Of a stretch of 14,179 nt of DNA, positions 7,281-14,164 are shown in pieces. The DNA comes from Desulfobacterales bacterium (lineage in GTDB: Bacteria > Desulfobacterota > Desulfobacteria > Desulfobacterales > C00003060): assembly GCA_020347085.1 (NCBI GenBank), contig CP070769.1:1791501-1805679 (forward strand). The letters run 5' to 3'. The position numbers and the translations under genes are program-made. The first letter of the stretch is position 1; the number at the start of each line of letters is the position of its first letter. The notes beneath the pieces were generated by a model that saw nothing but the letters and a program-made list of their open reading frames with translations, had not been told where the DNA came from and made no database searches.

Positions 7281-7955
7281 TCACTGCCCTGGCAAATATG
7301 GGGTCAGGTCATCAACGTATTCAGTCAAGACTTTGAATCCATCATTGGTCAGCCCCGAAATGGCCTTTTCCCCGTTCGCAGCGCCAACCCTCATGACAAT
7401 CTGATAGATGCCAGGGTATGCTTTCTCAGGCCACGTAACAAGGCTGCGGATGTTAATCTGCTGCTCCTTCAGGATCCTCGACACCTCCGCCATCATTCCT
7501 ATACGGTCTTCGACCAGTACAACAAATCTTGTACTCTCTCCGTCAATGCCTAATGCGTCAAGCAACACACCCATGACATCCGTTGTTGTGACAATGCCCA
7601 CCAGCTTTTGGTTCGCCATGACGGGCAGTGCACTGATCCTATTTTCTTGCATGATGCGACCCGCACGCTCAATAGTCGTGCCCGGCGTAACGGTAATGAT
7701 CTTCTGGACCATTATCATATCCACGCTCAGTTGTTTTAACAGATAGTTCAACTCGTGAGCGCTAAGGGTTGTTGCCGGAGATGCCCAAACTTGCTTGAGG
7801 TCCCTGTCCGAGACGATTCCAACAAGCTTCCCACCTCTGTCAACCACGAGAAGGTGTTCAATAAGTTTTTCAGCAAGGAGTTCCCTCGCCTTCACAAGGG
7901 ACGTATCGGGGGCTATTGTCACCAATTCCTTGCGCATTATGATACCAACATGCAT
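7281..7955 (-). CDS. CBS-CBS-ACT domain protein (AcuB-like)
   Basis: A 224-residue cytoplasmic regulatory protein. A CBS pair occupies residues about 1-57 and 78-135: the first ends in GKLVGIVSDRDLKQ, and the second contains VTPGTTIERAGRIMQENRIS and KLVGIVTTTDVMGVLL. An ACT domain follows from about 141 to 215 (RFVVLVEDRIGMMAEVSRIL). CBS pairs usually bind adenine nucleotides and ACT domains amino acids or other small ligands, so the protein probably senses energy or nutrient state. B. subtilis AcuB has this domain order, and the arrangement is common in Desulfobacterota, but the target here is unknown. The ATG at 7955 has a good Shine-Dalgarno, GGAGGT at 7967-7962. It lies 217 bp after purN on the same strand and has its own terminator. 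Confidence 0.85.
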   Translation of the reverse strand: MHVGIIMRKELVTIAPDTSLVKARELLAEKLIEHLLVVDRGGKLVGIVSDRDLKQVWASPATTLSAHELNYLLKQLSVDMIMVQKIITVTPGTTIERAGRIMQENRISALPVMANQKLVGIVTTTDVMGVLLDALGIDGESTRFVVLVEDRIGMMAEVSRILKEQQINIRSLVTWPEKAYPGIYQIVMRVGAANGEKAISGLTNDGFKVLTEYVDDLTPYLPGQ

Positions 7956-8060
7956 GCAGCTACCTCCTTTTCTGCGGCCAGGAGACCGAACACCATAAAG
8001 CGCATCTGCCTAGTTCGCTTGCCATATTATTGTGAAATAGAACAGCCAGGACCGACCCCT

Positions 8061-8105
8061 CCCGATTCATCCCGATCTGTCAGGAGTTATCAGGAATGCA
8101 GGAAT
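8061..8105. repeat. Degenerate short tandem repeats upstream of the CBS-ACT gene
   Basis: CCCGAT occurs at 8061-8066 and 8071-8076 (10-nt step). CAGGA occurs at 8081-8085, 8091-8095 and 8099-8103, the last two as CAGGAAT. These are imperfect and short, but similar tandem words occur before the thiolase, hydratase and dehydrogenase genes. The rest of the 7956-8172 gap shows no gene. Confidence 0.35.
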
Positions 8106-8172
8106 CATCAATAATGAATAGGAAATGGGCAATGCTGTGTCAAGCAAATATGAAGGGAATGAGTTGTGTTGA

Positions 8173-8967
8173 CTATCCGGTGATTTCAACGACTTTCCTT
8201 GTGGACTCGGTACCGTTTTCAAGGGTGTAGGTCTTGGAGACAACCTTCAAGCGGTCCTCCGCAAATAGCTGAATGCATTCGGCGTAAAGCTGGTATTCTA
8301 TCCTGAGACCTTTTTCCTTGATAGTATCAATCGTGTCGTCAGGGGTAATCTCAAAAGTTTTCTGTCCAATAATAGGCCCGGTATCTTCTCCATAGTCAAC
8401 AAAATGTACCGTGCACCCGCCCACCTTGCAGCCGTAGCGATACGTGTCACCATATCCATCCACCCCCGGAAAGGATGGAAGAAGAGCTGGGTGGATGTTC
8501 ATGATCCGAGGGCGTGATGGATCCGTGTTTATGTGGTCAATGAAGTAGGGAGTGACTATTCGCATAAAGCCTGCCAGTACCAGGAGGTCAAACGGATAGG
8601 GAGCCATTTCTCGAAGCAGAGCGGCCTCGGCAATGGCTCTAGTAGAGAAGTATCGCTTCACTTTTTCGCGATCAGAGACTCCAGGGTGGATCCCCTGTCT
8701 GGATAATACGGTTTCCACATCAAAGGCCCCTGGAACCAGGTCTTCCAGGGGCCTTTCACGGCTTTCTTCTATGATCATCTGGTAATCGACCACAAAGGTG
8801 GAAATTCCATGTTTCTTGGCTCTCTCGAGACCGTAAGCATGGGGGTTGTCCGAACCCACAAAGACAACCTTTGCATCTATTTGGTTCGAGTTGCAGGCAT
8901 CAATGATGGCCTGCAGATTGGTCCCGCCTCCAGAGACCAGGGAACCAACGCGAATCTTGTCAGCCAT
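8173..8967 (-). CDS. purN: Phosphoribosylglycinamide formyltransferase PurN, with internal insertion
   Basis: PurN transfers a formyl group from 10-formyltetrahydrofolate to GAR in purine synthesis. From ATG 8967 it is 264 residues; E. coli PurN has 212. Key elements are SLVSGGGTNLQAI (9-21, phosphate-binding loop), DLLVLAGFMRIV (127-138) and IMNIHPALLPSFPG (155-168) with catalytic Asn157 and His159. VHFVDYGEDTGPIIGQ (187-202) holds catalytic Asp195. The extra length is mostly an insertion of roughly 35-40 residues at about 66-105, between the N-terminal Rossmann part and the catalytic core. The open frame extends upstream to 9096, with another ATG near 9024, but the family N-terminus starts at MADKIRVG, so 8967 is chosen despite a poor Shine-Dalgarno. 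It is divergent from the WYL-type gene. Confidence 0.9.
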   Translation of the reverse strand: MADKIRVGSLVSGGGTNLQAIIDACNSNQIDAKVVFVGSDNPHAYGLERAKKHGISTFVVDYQMIIEESRERPLEDLVPGAFDVETVLSRQGIHPGVSDREKVKRYFSTRAIAEAALLREMAPYPFDLLVLAGFMRIVTPYFIDHINTDPSRPRIMNIHPALLPSFPGVDGYGDTYRYGCKVGGCTVHFVDYGEDTGPIIGQKTFEITPDDTIDTIKEKGLRIEYQLYAECIQLFAEDRLKVVSKTYTLENGTESTRKVVEITG

Positions 8968-8976
8968 GAATGTGTG

Positions 8977-9003
8977 AGTATCAGTAGGGTCTGAGCCTGT
9001 CAA
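8977..9003 (-). promoter_or_regulatory. Possible purN promoter
   Basis: On the minus strand a perfect TTGACA (9003-8998) is followed after 15 nt by GATACT (8982-8977). The spacer is short and the start would fall very near the ATG at 8967, so this is tentative. The 15-bp repeat copy at 9007-9021 begins 4 bp upstream of the -35 box. Confidence 0.3.
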
Positions 9004-9006
9004 TAG

Positions 9007-9160
9007 GAGACCTTTGCAAAACATTCCCTTTTGCCCAACCTCTGCATGAGACTCAGATTCTGCACGAAGTGCCTCTTTTCCAGCGGTTGCGCGCACCCGT
9101 CAGCGCTAAATCTTTCCCTTTTTTGACCTTGAACAAAATTGGACCTTTTGCAAAGGTCTC
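9007..9160. repeat. 15-bp exact inverted repeat flanking the purN-WYL divergent region
   Basis: GAGACCTTTGCAAAA at 9007-9021 is matched on the opposite strand by TTTTGCAAAGGTCTC at 9146-9160, with 124 bp between. The right copy also sits in a local palindrome, GACCTTT-TGC-AAAGGTC (9142-9158). One copy is 40 bp before the purN ATG and the other 68 bp before the WYL-type ATG. This looks like a pair of operators, with a small inverted-repeat element as the alternative. Confidence 0.6.
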
Positions 9161-9227
9161 AATCGGAATAGGTGCCAACAACGATTTTTGCCTTGACTTT
9201 GAACCAGTTAAAATCTATAGGATTTTT

Positions 9228-9884
9228 ATGCAAAGTCACAGACTTGCACGTCTTCTGCGAATCATCGTTGAGGTCAGGGCTCAGCCTGACAAACTCCCCG
9301 ATCAAATCGCGAAAGATCTTGGAATATCCATTAGGCAATTCTATTATGACCGAAATCAGCTTGCCAAAATGGGGTTCGCATTTTCGCGTAGAAAAGGCCG
9401 CTTCGCCATCCTTAGGGATCCCGTGGTCACCATTGGGAAGCTGCCCCTCAGCGAGCTTCTATCCTTAGTCCTGGCTATCCGCCATCTGTTTGCTACCAAA
9501 GACTTTTCGATCGTTGGACGTGCGCTCAAGGGGCTCTACAACATTATTGACCACTTACCCGAGGCCCAGAAGCAGCTTTTGGCATCTGTCATCCAGGACG
9601 TCATCATTAAGGACGGTTTTGGCTGCAGGCCTGATATCTTCGAAGACATCATGCGGGCAGTTGACGAAAAGAGACGGATTCTCGTACACTTTCGGCATAC
9701 TGCACCCGGAACCCGCACTGCACTCGACCCGTTTGGGCTCTGTTTCAGGAAGTCCAAGCTTTGTTTGGACGCTTATGCAGTCGAAAAAAAGAAGCGAAGA
9801 CGTTATGGACTGGGAACCATAGACAAAATCGTCTTCACCCCGTTTTTCAGGCCGGAATATTCTGGGGAGAAATGGCCAGAGTGA
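9228..9884 (+). CDS. Short HTH-WYL domain transcriptional regulator
   Basis: A 218-residue predicted DNA-binding protein. Residues about 1-60 form a winged helix-turn-helix (RLARLLRIIVEVRAQP, then DLGISIRQFYYDRNQL). A helical linker follows, and a WYL-like domain lies at about 138-205 with KRRILVHFRH (148-157), ALDPFGLCFRKSKLCLDAYAV (165-185) and GLGTIDKIVFTPF (195-206). WYL domains bind effector molecules such as nucleotides or nucleic acid in studied members. In this one the defining W-Y-L triplet reads L-C-L (178-180), and the usual C-terminal WCX extension is missing. The start at 9228 is preceded by AGGA at 9219-9222; the frame is open back to 9069, but the upstream part is low in protein character. 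The divergent arrangement with purN and the paired 15-bp sites suggest autoregulation. Confidence 0.7.
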   Translation: MQSHRLARLLRIIVEVRAQPDKLPDQIAKDLGISIRQFYYDRNQLAKMGFAFSRRKGRFAILRDPVVTIGKLPLSELLSLVLAIRHLFATKDFSIVGRALKGLYNIIDHLPEAQKQLLASVIQDVIIKDGFGCRPDIFEDIMRAVDEKRRILVHFRHTAPGTRTALDPFGLCFRKSKLCLDAYAVEKKKRRRYGLGTIDKIVFTPFFRPEYSGEKWPE

Positions 9885-9980
9885 ATTGCGGGTCAAAATA
9901 CAGCCCCTTCCGCGCTTCGGATCTATTCTGGCTGGCGTGAGCCTGGAAATGCTGCCGTCCAGTTTGTGTCTTAACCCATC

Positions 9981-10001
9981 ATCCCGCGTCCAGTATCCAG
10001 C
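9981..10001 (+). repeat. Three degenerate 7-bp tandem units before the thiolase gene
   Basis: ATCCCGC, GTCCAGT and ATCCAGC run without gaps, 28 bp before the thiolase start codon. The word AACCCATCAT just before it (9973-9982) recurs nearly identically before the hydratase gene at 11344-11353. Confidence 0.4.
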
Positions 10002-10028
10002 ATATCGGAGAAGTAAAAGGAGGAATTG

Positions 10029-11207
10029 ATGAGAGACGTTGTCATCGTCAGTGCTGCCAGGACAGCTGTTGGGGCATTTCAAGGCGCTCTGTCAAGGATC
10101 TCTGCCATTGATCTTGGAGCCTATGCCATGGTCGAAGCCATGAAACGGGCAGGCATTTCCTCTGATGATGTGGATGAAGTGATCATGGGAAACGTTCTGC
10201 CCTGCGGTCTGGGTCAGAACCCTGCCAGGCAGGCTCTCCTGAAAGGAGGACTCTCCCACCACGTGGGAGCCACAACCGTGAACAAAGTCTGCGGTTCAGG
10301 GCTGAAAGCAGTCATGATGGCTGCCCAGGCTATCATGGTCAAGGATGCGGATGTGATCGTGGCAGGGGGAATGGAAAACATGAATCTGGCTCCATATTTT
10401 CTTGAAAAAGCGCGAACCGGTTACCGCATGGGACATGGCCAGCTATTAGACAGCATGATACACGACGGACTCTGGTGCCATATCAGCGACTTTCATATGG
10501 GCATGAGCGCAGAGCTCTGTGCGGAGAAGTATGAAGTTACCAGAGAAGACCAGGATGAATTTGCGTTAAATTCATATAACAAGGCATTCAAGGCCCAGGC
10601 CATGGATAGCTTTGAGAAGGAGATATTTCCCGTGGAAATCCCGCAGCGCAAAGGGCCTCCTATCTTGTTTGAGACGGATGAAGTCGTCCGGGAGACCTCC
10701 ATGGAAGCCCTGGCCAAGCTTCCAGCGGCCTTTAAAAAAAGCGGAACCGTTACGGCGGGAAATGCCTCAAAGATCAGCGATGGCGCTGCAGCCGTCGTCC
10801 TGATGGCCCGGGAAAAGGCCGATGCCATGGGATTGAAGCCGATGGCGCAAGTAGGTGCTCAATGCTCCGCTGGTATTGAACCAGAGTATGTCCTGGTGGC
10901 ACCCATCAATGGAATTCCCAAGGTGCTGAAAAAGGCAGGCCTCACCGCGGACGATATCGATATCTTCGAGATCAACGAAGCCTTTTCTTCCTCATCTGTT
11001 GCCATCATCAAAACCCTTGGGCTTGATCCAGCCAAGGTGAACCTCAGAGGCGGCGCGGTGGCTCTGGGCCACCCGATCGGTGCCAGCGGGGCAAGGGTCC
11101 TGATCACCCTTCTCCATCTTATGGAGGACAAGGGGGCCCAGCGTGGGCTGGCTTCACTGTGCCTCGGCGGCGGCGAGGCAGTCTGTCTGATTCTGGAAAG
11201 GGATTAA
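10029..11207 (+). CDS. Acetyl-CoA acetyltransferase (thiolase)
   Basis: Thiolases cleave 3-ketoacyl-CoA with CoA, or condense two acetyl-CoA. This 392-residue protein has the normal length and all catalytic signatures. The nucleophile is Cys88 in NKVCGSGLKAV. INEAFS is at 315-320. His348 lies in GGAVALGHPIGASGARV, and the second active-site Cys378 in SLCLGGGEAVCL. The covering loop includes HMGMSAELCAEKY (156-168), of the AtoB/PhaA type for short chains. The start is ATG 10029 with AAGGAGG at 10017-10023; a TTG at 10026 in the same frame is not needed. Followed on the same strand by enoyl-CoA hydratase, acyl-CoA dehydrogenase and cobO, it probably works in butyrate or short-chain fatty acid conversion. 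The sequence does not tell the direction (oxidation or synthesis). Confidence 0.95.
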   Translation: MRDVVIVSAARTAVGAFQGALSRISAIDLGAYAMVEAMKRAGISSDDVDEVIMGNVLPCGLGQNPARQALLKGGLSHHVGATTVNKVCGSGLKAVMMAAQAIMVKDADVIVAGGMENMNLAPYFLEKARTGYRMGHGQLLDSMIHDGLWCHISDFHMGMSAELCAEKYEVTREDQDEFALNSYNKAFKAQAMDSFEKEIFPVEIPQRKGPPILFETDEVVRETSMEALAKLPAAFKKSGTVTAGNASKISDGAAAVVLMAREKADAMGLKPMAQVGAQCSAGIEPEYVLVAPINGIPKVLKKAGLTADDIDIFEINEAFSSSSVAIIKTLGLDPAKVNLRGGAVALGHPIGASGARVLITLLHLMEDKGAQRGLASLCLGGGEAVCLILERD

Positions 11208-11287
11208 CAAAGCGTTTCGGAACTTCTATAACTTACCGAATGCATAGCATAGACCCTTCAATGATATGCGATGCATGCTATTCACAG

Positions 11288-11356
11288 GGAATGATGGAAT
11301 AGTGCGTCGCAAGTGAAAAGGGGAATGTTCTCTTATTTCTGTGAACCCATCATTCC
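11288..11356. repeat. Inverted repeat GGAATGATGG / CCATCATTCC
   Basis: Perfect 10-bp arms at 11288-11297 and 11347-11356 with a 49-nt loop, in the gap between thiolase and hydratase. The right arm runs into the TATTCCAA tandem units. A second, smaller repeat ATAGCAT/ATGCTAT (11244-11250 and 11275-11281) lies just before. No T run follows, so termination is not indicated. Confidence 0.4.
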
Positions 11357-11382
11357 AGTATTCCGTTGTTCCAATATTCCAA
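11351..11382 (+). repeat. Four degenerate 8-bp tandem units (consensus TATTCCAA) before the hydratase gene
   Basis: CATTCCAG, TATTCCGT, TGTTCCAA and TATTCCAA follow one another without gaps and end 34 bp before the start codon of the enoyl-CoA hydratase gene. The function is unknown. Confidence 0.5.
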
Positions 11383-11416
11383 ATCGGGGCGAGGCCCCTG
11401 AGTTCAGGAGGCAATA

Positions 11417-12202
11417 ATGTCTTATAAGACCATTAAACTTGAGGTGTCCGAGGCGATTGCAACGCTCACTTTCAACCGGCCCGAGGTCTTAAATGCCTTG
11501 AACCCCGAGATGATCAGCGAGTTTCACAGCGCCTTAGAAGATGTTCAGGAGATGCCCGAGCTGAAAGTCCTTGTATTGACCGGTGCGGGTAAGGCTTTTG
11601 TGGCCGGCGCCGATATCCGAATACTCCAGGGCCTCGATCCGCTCGGGGCCAAGCAGTTTGCACAAAAGGGGCAAGCAGCCCTATTCGCCATGGAGGCCAT
11701 GGATATTCCTGTAATTGCCTGCGTCAATGGCTTTGCCCTGGGAGGGGGCTGCGAAATCGCTATGGCCTGCGATTTCATTTATGCCTCAGAAGAAGCACAA
11801 CTGGGTCAGCCAGAGATTAATCTGGGAGTTATACCAGGTTTTGGCGGCACGCAACGGCTCGCTCGACTCGTAGGGAAAGCTCGCGCCAAGGAGCTCTGCA
11901 TGTCGGGCCGTATGATCCCGGCCCGGGAGGCTTTTGCCATAGGCCTGGTTACCCGGATCTTTCCGGCTGAAACCCTGATGGATGAGACTTTGAAAATTGC
12001 AAAGACGATTGCGGAAAAGGGCCGTGTCGCCCTCAGAGCTGTCAAGCATGTGATAGATAATGGCTTGGATGTCGATTTGAAGACCGGCTGTGCCCTCGAA
12101 GCCGATGCCTTCTCCGTCTGTTTTGCCAGCCCCGATCAAAAGGAGGGAACCACGGCATTTCTGGAAAAGCGGGCACCAAAATTCACTGGGAGGCTGGAAT
12201 AG
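11417..12202 (+). CDS. Enoyl-CoA hydratase (crotonase family)
   Basis: Hydrates trans-2-enoyl-CoA to 3-hydroxyacyl-CoA. The 261-residue length is standard. The oxyanion-hole strings are KAFVAGADIRIL (59-70) and NGFALGGGCEIAMACD (104-119). The two catalytic glutamates are present: Glu113 in GGGCEIA and Glu133 in GQPEINLGVIPGFGGTQRL, equivalent to Glu144 and Glu164 of rat hydratase. Both acids being present argues for a true hydratase rather than another crotonase. It is close to short-chain crotonases of clostridial and deltaproteobacterial butyrate pathways. AGGAGG at 11406-11411 precedes the ATG. The 209-bp gap after thiolase contains repeats, so a separate promoter is possible. Confidence 0.93.
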   Translation: MSYKTIKLEVSEAIATLTFNRPEVLNALNPEMISEFHSALEDVQEMPELKVLVLTGAGKAFVAGADIRILQGLDPLGAKQFAQKGQAALFAMEAMDIPVIACVNGFALGGGCEIAMACDFIYASEEAQLGQPEINLGVIPGFGGTQRLARLVGKARAKELCMSGRMIPAREAFAIGLVTRIFPAETLMDETLKIAKTIAEKGRVALRAVKHVIDNGLDVDLKTGCALEADAFSVCFASPDQKEGTTAFLEKRAPKFTGRLE

Positions 12203-12256
12203 GCGTTGACAGGATTCACCCTGATCGGAGTATGGGATGGAGCGGCTTAATGCCGG

Positions 12257-12291
12257 TTGTGTGTTACGCGTTACGGGTTGGGCGTTGTAGG
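12257..12291 (+). repeat. Five degenerate 7-bp tandem units before the acyl-CoA dehydrogenase gene
   Basis: TTGTGTG, TTACGCG, TTACGGG, TTGGGCG and TTGTAGG are contiguous; each begins with TT and most end in G. They lie in the 207-bp gap between the hydratase and dehydrogenase genes. The unit sequence differs from those before the other two genes. Confidence 0.5.
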
Positions 12292-12409
12292 TCAAAGGAA
12301 ACATTCACACTGGACCAGAAACCCGAAACTCGTGACAGATTCCATCCCCTGGGATGGCCACAAGATAATAGTTTTAGTAGATTGCGAATTTTTCGATATA
12401 GGAGCGCAC

Positions 12410-13558
12410 ATGAATTTTGAACTAACTGAAGAGCAAAGAATGATCCAGGAAATGTGCCAGCGTTTTGCGGAAAAAGAGATCAAACCTGTGGCAGCTAAGC
12501 TGGACGAAACGCATGAACATCCTTCAGACCTGTGTCAGAAAATGGGAGAACTGGGGCTCATGGGAATTGCCATTCCTGAAGAGTACGGTGGTGCAGGCAT
12601 GGACTATGTCTCTTACATTCTGGCAATGATCCAAATTTCAAAGGGCTGTGCCTCAACCGGCGTGATTATGTCAGTCAACAATTCCCTTTACTGTTTTCCA
12701 GTCAATACCTTTGGGACCCATGAACAAAAGCTCAAATACCTGACCCCTGTGGCAAGCGGCAAGGCCATCGGGTGCTATGGCCTGACCGAGGCCGGGGCAG
12801 GTTCAGACCCTGCTTCAATGCGCACCACTGCAGTGCTGGACGGTGACAGCTGGATCATCAATGGCGAGAAGAAGTTTATCACCAGCGGCAACGTGGCAGA
12901 TTACTGTGTCCTGGCAGCGGTTACGGACAAGGACAAGGGTTACAAAGGGATAAGCTCTTTTATTGTGGACCTGAACAATACACCGGGTTTTTCTGTGGGT
13001 CGCGTTGAGGACAAGCTGGGGATCAAGGCCTCTGGCACAGCCGAAATGGTCTTTAAAGATGCCCATATTCCCAAAGAAAACCTCCTTGGCGAACAGGGAT
13101 CGGGTCTGCGACAAATGCTGACAACCCTGGATGCAGGTCGTCTGGGGATCGGCGCTCAAGCAGTTGGGATTGGAAGAGCGGTCCTGGAGGAGGCCCTTGA
13201 ATATGCCAAGACACGGGAGCAATTCGGCAAACCAATCTGTCAGTTTCAGGCGATCCAGTGGAAGCTGGCGGACATGGCCACAGAACTGGATGCAGCAGAA
13301 CTTCTGCTTCTGAGAGCGGCATGGGTTCAGGACAATGACAAGCCTTTTGAGAAAGAATCTGCCATGGCAAAAATGTATGCCTCGGATATCACCATGCGGG
13401 CTGCTGTGGAAGGGATACAAATCCTTGGCGGGTATGGATACTGCAAGGACTTTCCCATGGAGCGTCATATGCGCGATGCCAAGATCTGCCAGATCTATGA
13501 AGGCACCAACGAGATCATGAGATTGGTCATAGCCCGCAACCTATTGAAAGGGAAATAA
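12410..13558 (+). CDS. Short-chain (butyryl-CoA type) acyl-CoA dehydrogenase
   Basis: An FAD enzyme that oxidises acyl-CoA to trans-2-enoyl-CoA and passes electrons to electron-transfer flavoprotein. It has 382 residues, the normal length. Domains: an N-terminal helical part (FELTEEQRMIQEMCQRFAEK), then a beta domain with the FAD/substrate signature CYGLTEAGAGSDPASM (122-137) and WIINGEKKFITSGNVADY (148-165). The C-terminal helical domain includes REQFGKPICQFQAIQ (269-283), GIQILGGYGYCKDFPMER (335-352) and QIYEGTNEIMRL (361-372). Glu364 is the expected catalytic base in the position used by short-chain enzymes. The start is ATG 12410 with GGAG at 12401-12404; an in-frame extension back to 12257 runs through the tandem repeat and is not believed. 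ETF genes are not in the window. The cobO gene starts directly after its stop. Confidence 0.94.
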   Translation: MNFELTEEQRMIQEMCQRFAEKEIKPVAAKLDETHEHPSDLCQKMGELGLMGIAIPEEYGGAGMDYVSYILAMIQISKGCASTGVIMSVNNSLYCFPVNTFGTHEQKLKYLTPVASGKAIGCYGLTEAGAGSDPASMRTTAVLDGDSWIINGEKKFITSGNVADYCVLAAVTDKDKGYKGISSFIVDLNNTPGFSVGRVEDKLGIKASGTAEMVFKDAHIPKENLLGEQGSGLRQMLTTLDAGRLGIGAQAVGIGRAVLEEALEYAKTREQFGKPICQFQAIQWKLADMATELDAAELLLLRAAWVQDNDKPFEKESAMAKMYASDITMRAAVEGIQILGGYGYCKDFPMERHMRDAKICQIYEGTNEIMRLVIARNLLKGK

Positions 13559-14089
13559 ATGGGACTTCAAAAGGGCTTCATTCAGGTTTACACCGGAGAA
13601 GGGAAAGGAAAGACTACAGCGGCACTCGGTTTAGCCCTGCGTGCTGTTGGCCGCGGCCTGAGGGTGGTGATGATTCAGTTTCTAAAGGGAGACCGAGAAA
13701 CGGGCGAGCTAAACATGGCTCAGAGCCTCTCCCCAGAATTGCTGATCAAACCCATGGGAAGGGACGGCTTTGTGGATCGCGAAAACCCGAGTCCCCGAGA
13801 CATCAGCTTGGCCCAGGCAGCCCTGAACGAGGCTCGGAAGATATTGGATGAAAACGCCTGCAATTTGCTCATTCTAGACGAAGTGAATGTGGCGGTTTCC
13901 TTGGGGCTTGTTGACCAAGATGCGGTGCTAAAGCTTATGGATGACAAACCCGACGACGTGGAGTTGATTCTCACGGGGCGTGGCGCGCCTGCATCATTCA
14001 TAGAAAAGGCCCATCTGGTGACCACAATGGAATGCACCAAACATTATTTCAACCAAGGAGAAGCCGCTCGAAAGGGCATTGAGTTTTGA
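13559..14089 (+). CDS. cobO: Corrinoid (cob(I)alamin) adenosyltransferase, CobA/CobO/BtuR type
   Basis: Transfers the adenosyl group of ATP to the cobalt of cob(I)alamin or cobinamide, giving coenzyme B12. A 176-residue cytoplasmic protein with a P-loop YTGEGKGKTTAALG (11-24), a second conserved string VVMIQFLKGD (36-45), LLILDEVNVAVSLGL (103-117), LTGRGAP (138-144) and the family C-terminus KHYFNQGEAARKGIEF (161-176). The ATG at 13559 follows the TAA of the acyl-CoA dehydrogenase gene without any gap, with AAAGG a few bases upstream, so the two are almost certainly co-transcribed and probably coupled. The pairing suggests adenosylcobalamin is needed together with acyl-CoA metabolism, for instance for a methylmalonyl- or isobutyryl-CoA mutase; no mutase gene is in the window. 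Confidence 0.93.
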   Translation: MGLQKGFIQVYTGEGKGKTTAALGLALRAVGRGLRVVMIQFLKGDRETGELNMAQSLSPELLIKPMGRDGFVDRENPSPRDISLAQAALNEARKILDENACNLLILDEVNVAVSLGLVDQDAVLKLMDDKPDDVELILTGRGAPASFIEKAHLVTTMECTKHYFNQGEAARKGIEF

Positions 14090-14131
14090 CAGCCATTGAC
14101 CGGATTAAACAAACACCCCCATAGCTGGTGG

Positions 14132-14164
14132 CTTTATTACGCGGCCAAAGGCCGTGAAATAAAG
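14132..14164. terminator. Long hairpin after cobO, possible bidirectional terminator
   Basis: The arms 14132-14146 and 14150-14164 pair at 14 of 15 positions (one G-T, one A-A mismatch) around a 3-nt loop, with an AT-rich base and a GC-rich tip. It lies 43 bp after the cobO stop. There is no plus-strand T run beyond the stem itself. A second small repeat GGAAC-GTCA-GTTCC ends exactly at the window edge (14166-14179). It may be a terminator or part of an intergenic palindromic repeat. Confidence 0.5.

Noticed and set aside
9007..9160. Miniature transposable element bounded by the 15-bp inverted repeats
   Set aside because: No target-site duplication is visible next to the repeats, and their placement before two divergent genes fits operators better.
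12257..12409. N-terminal extension of the acyl-CoA dehydrogenase
   Set aside because: The extension is translated tandem repeat; family members begin at the FELTEEQ motif, and GGAG precedes ATG 12410.
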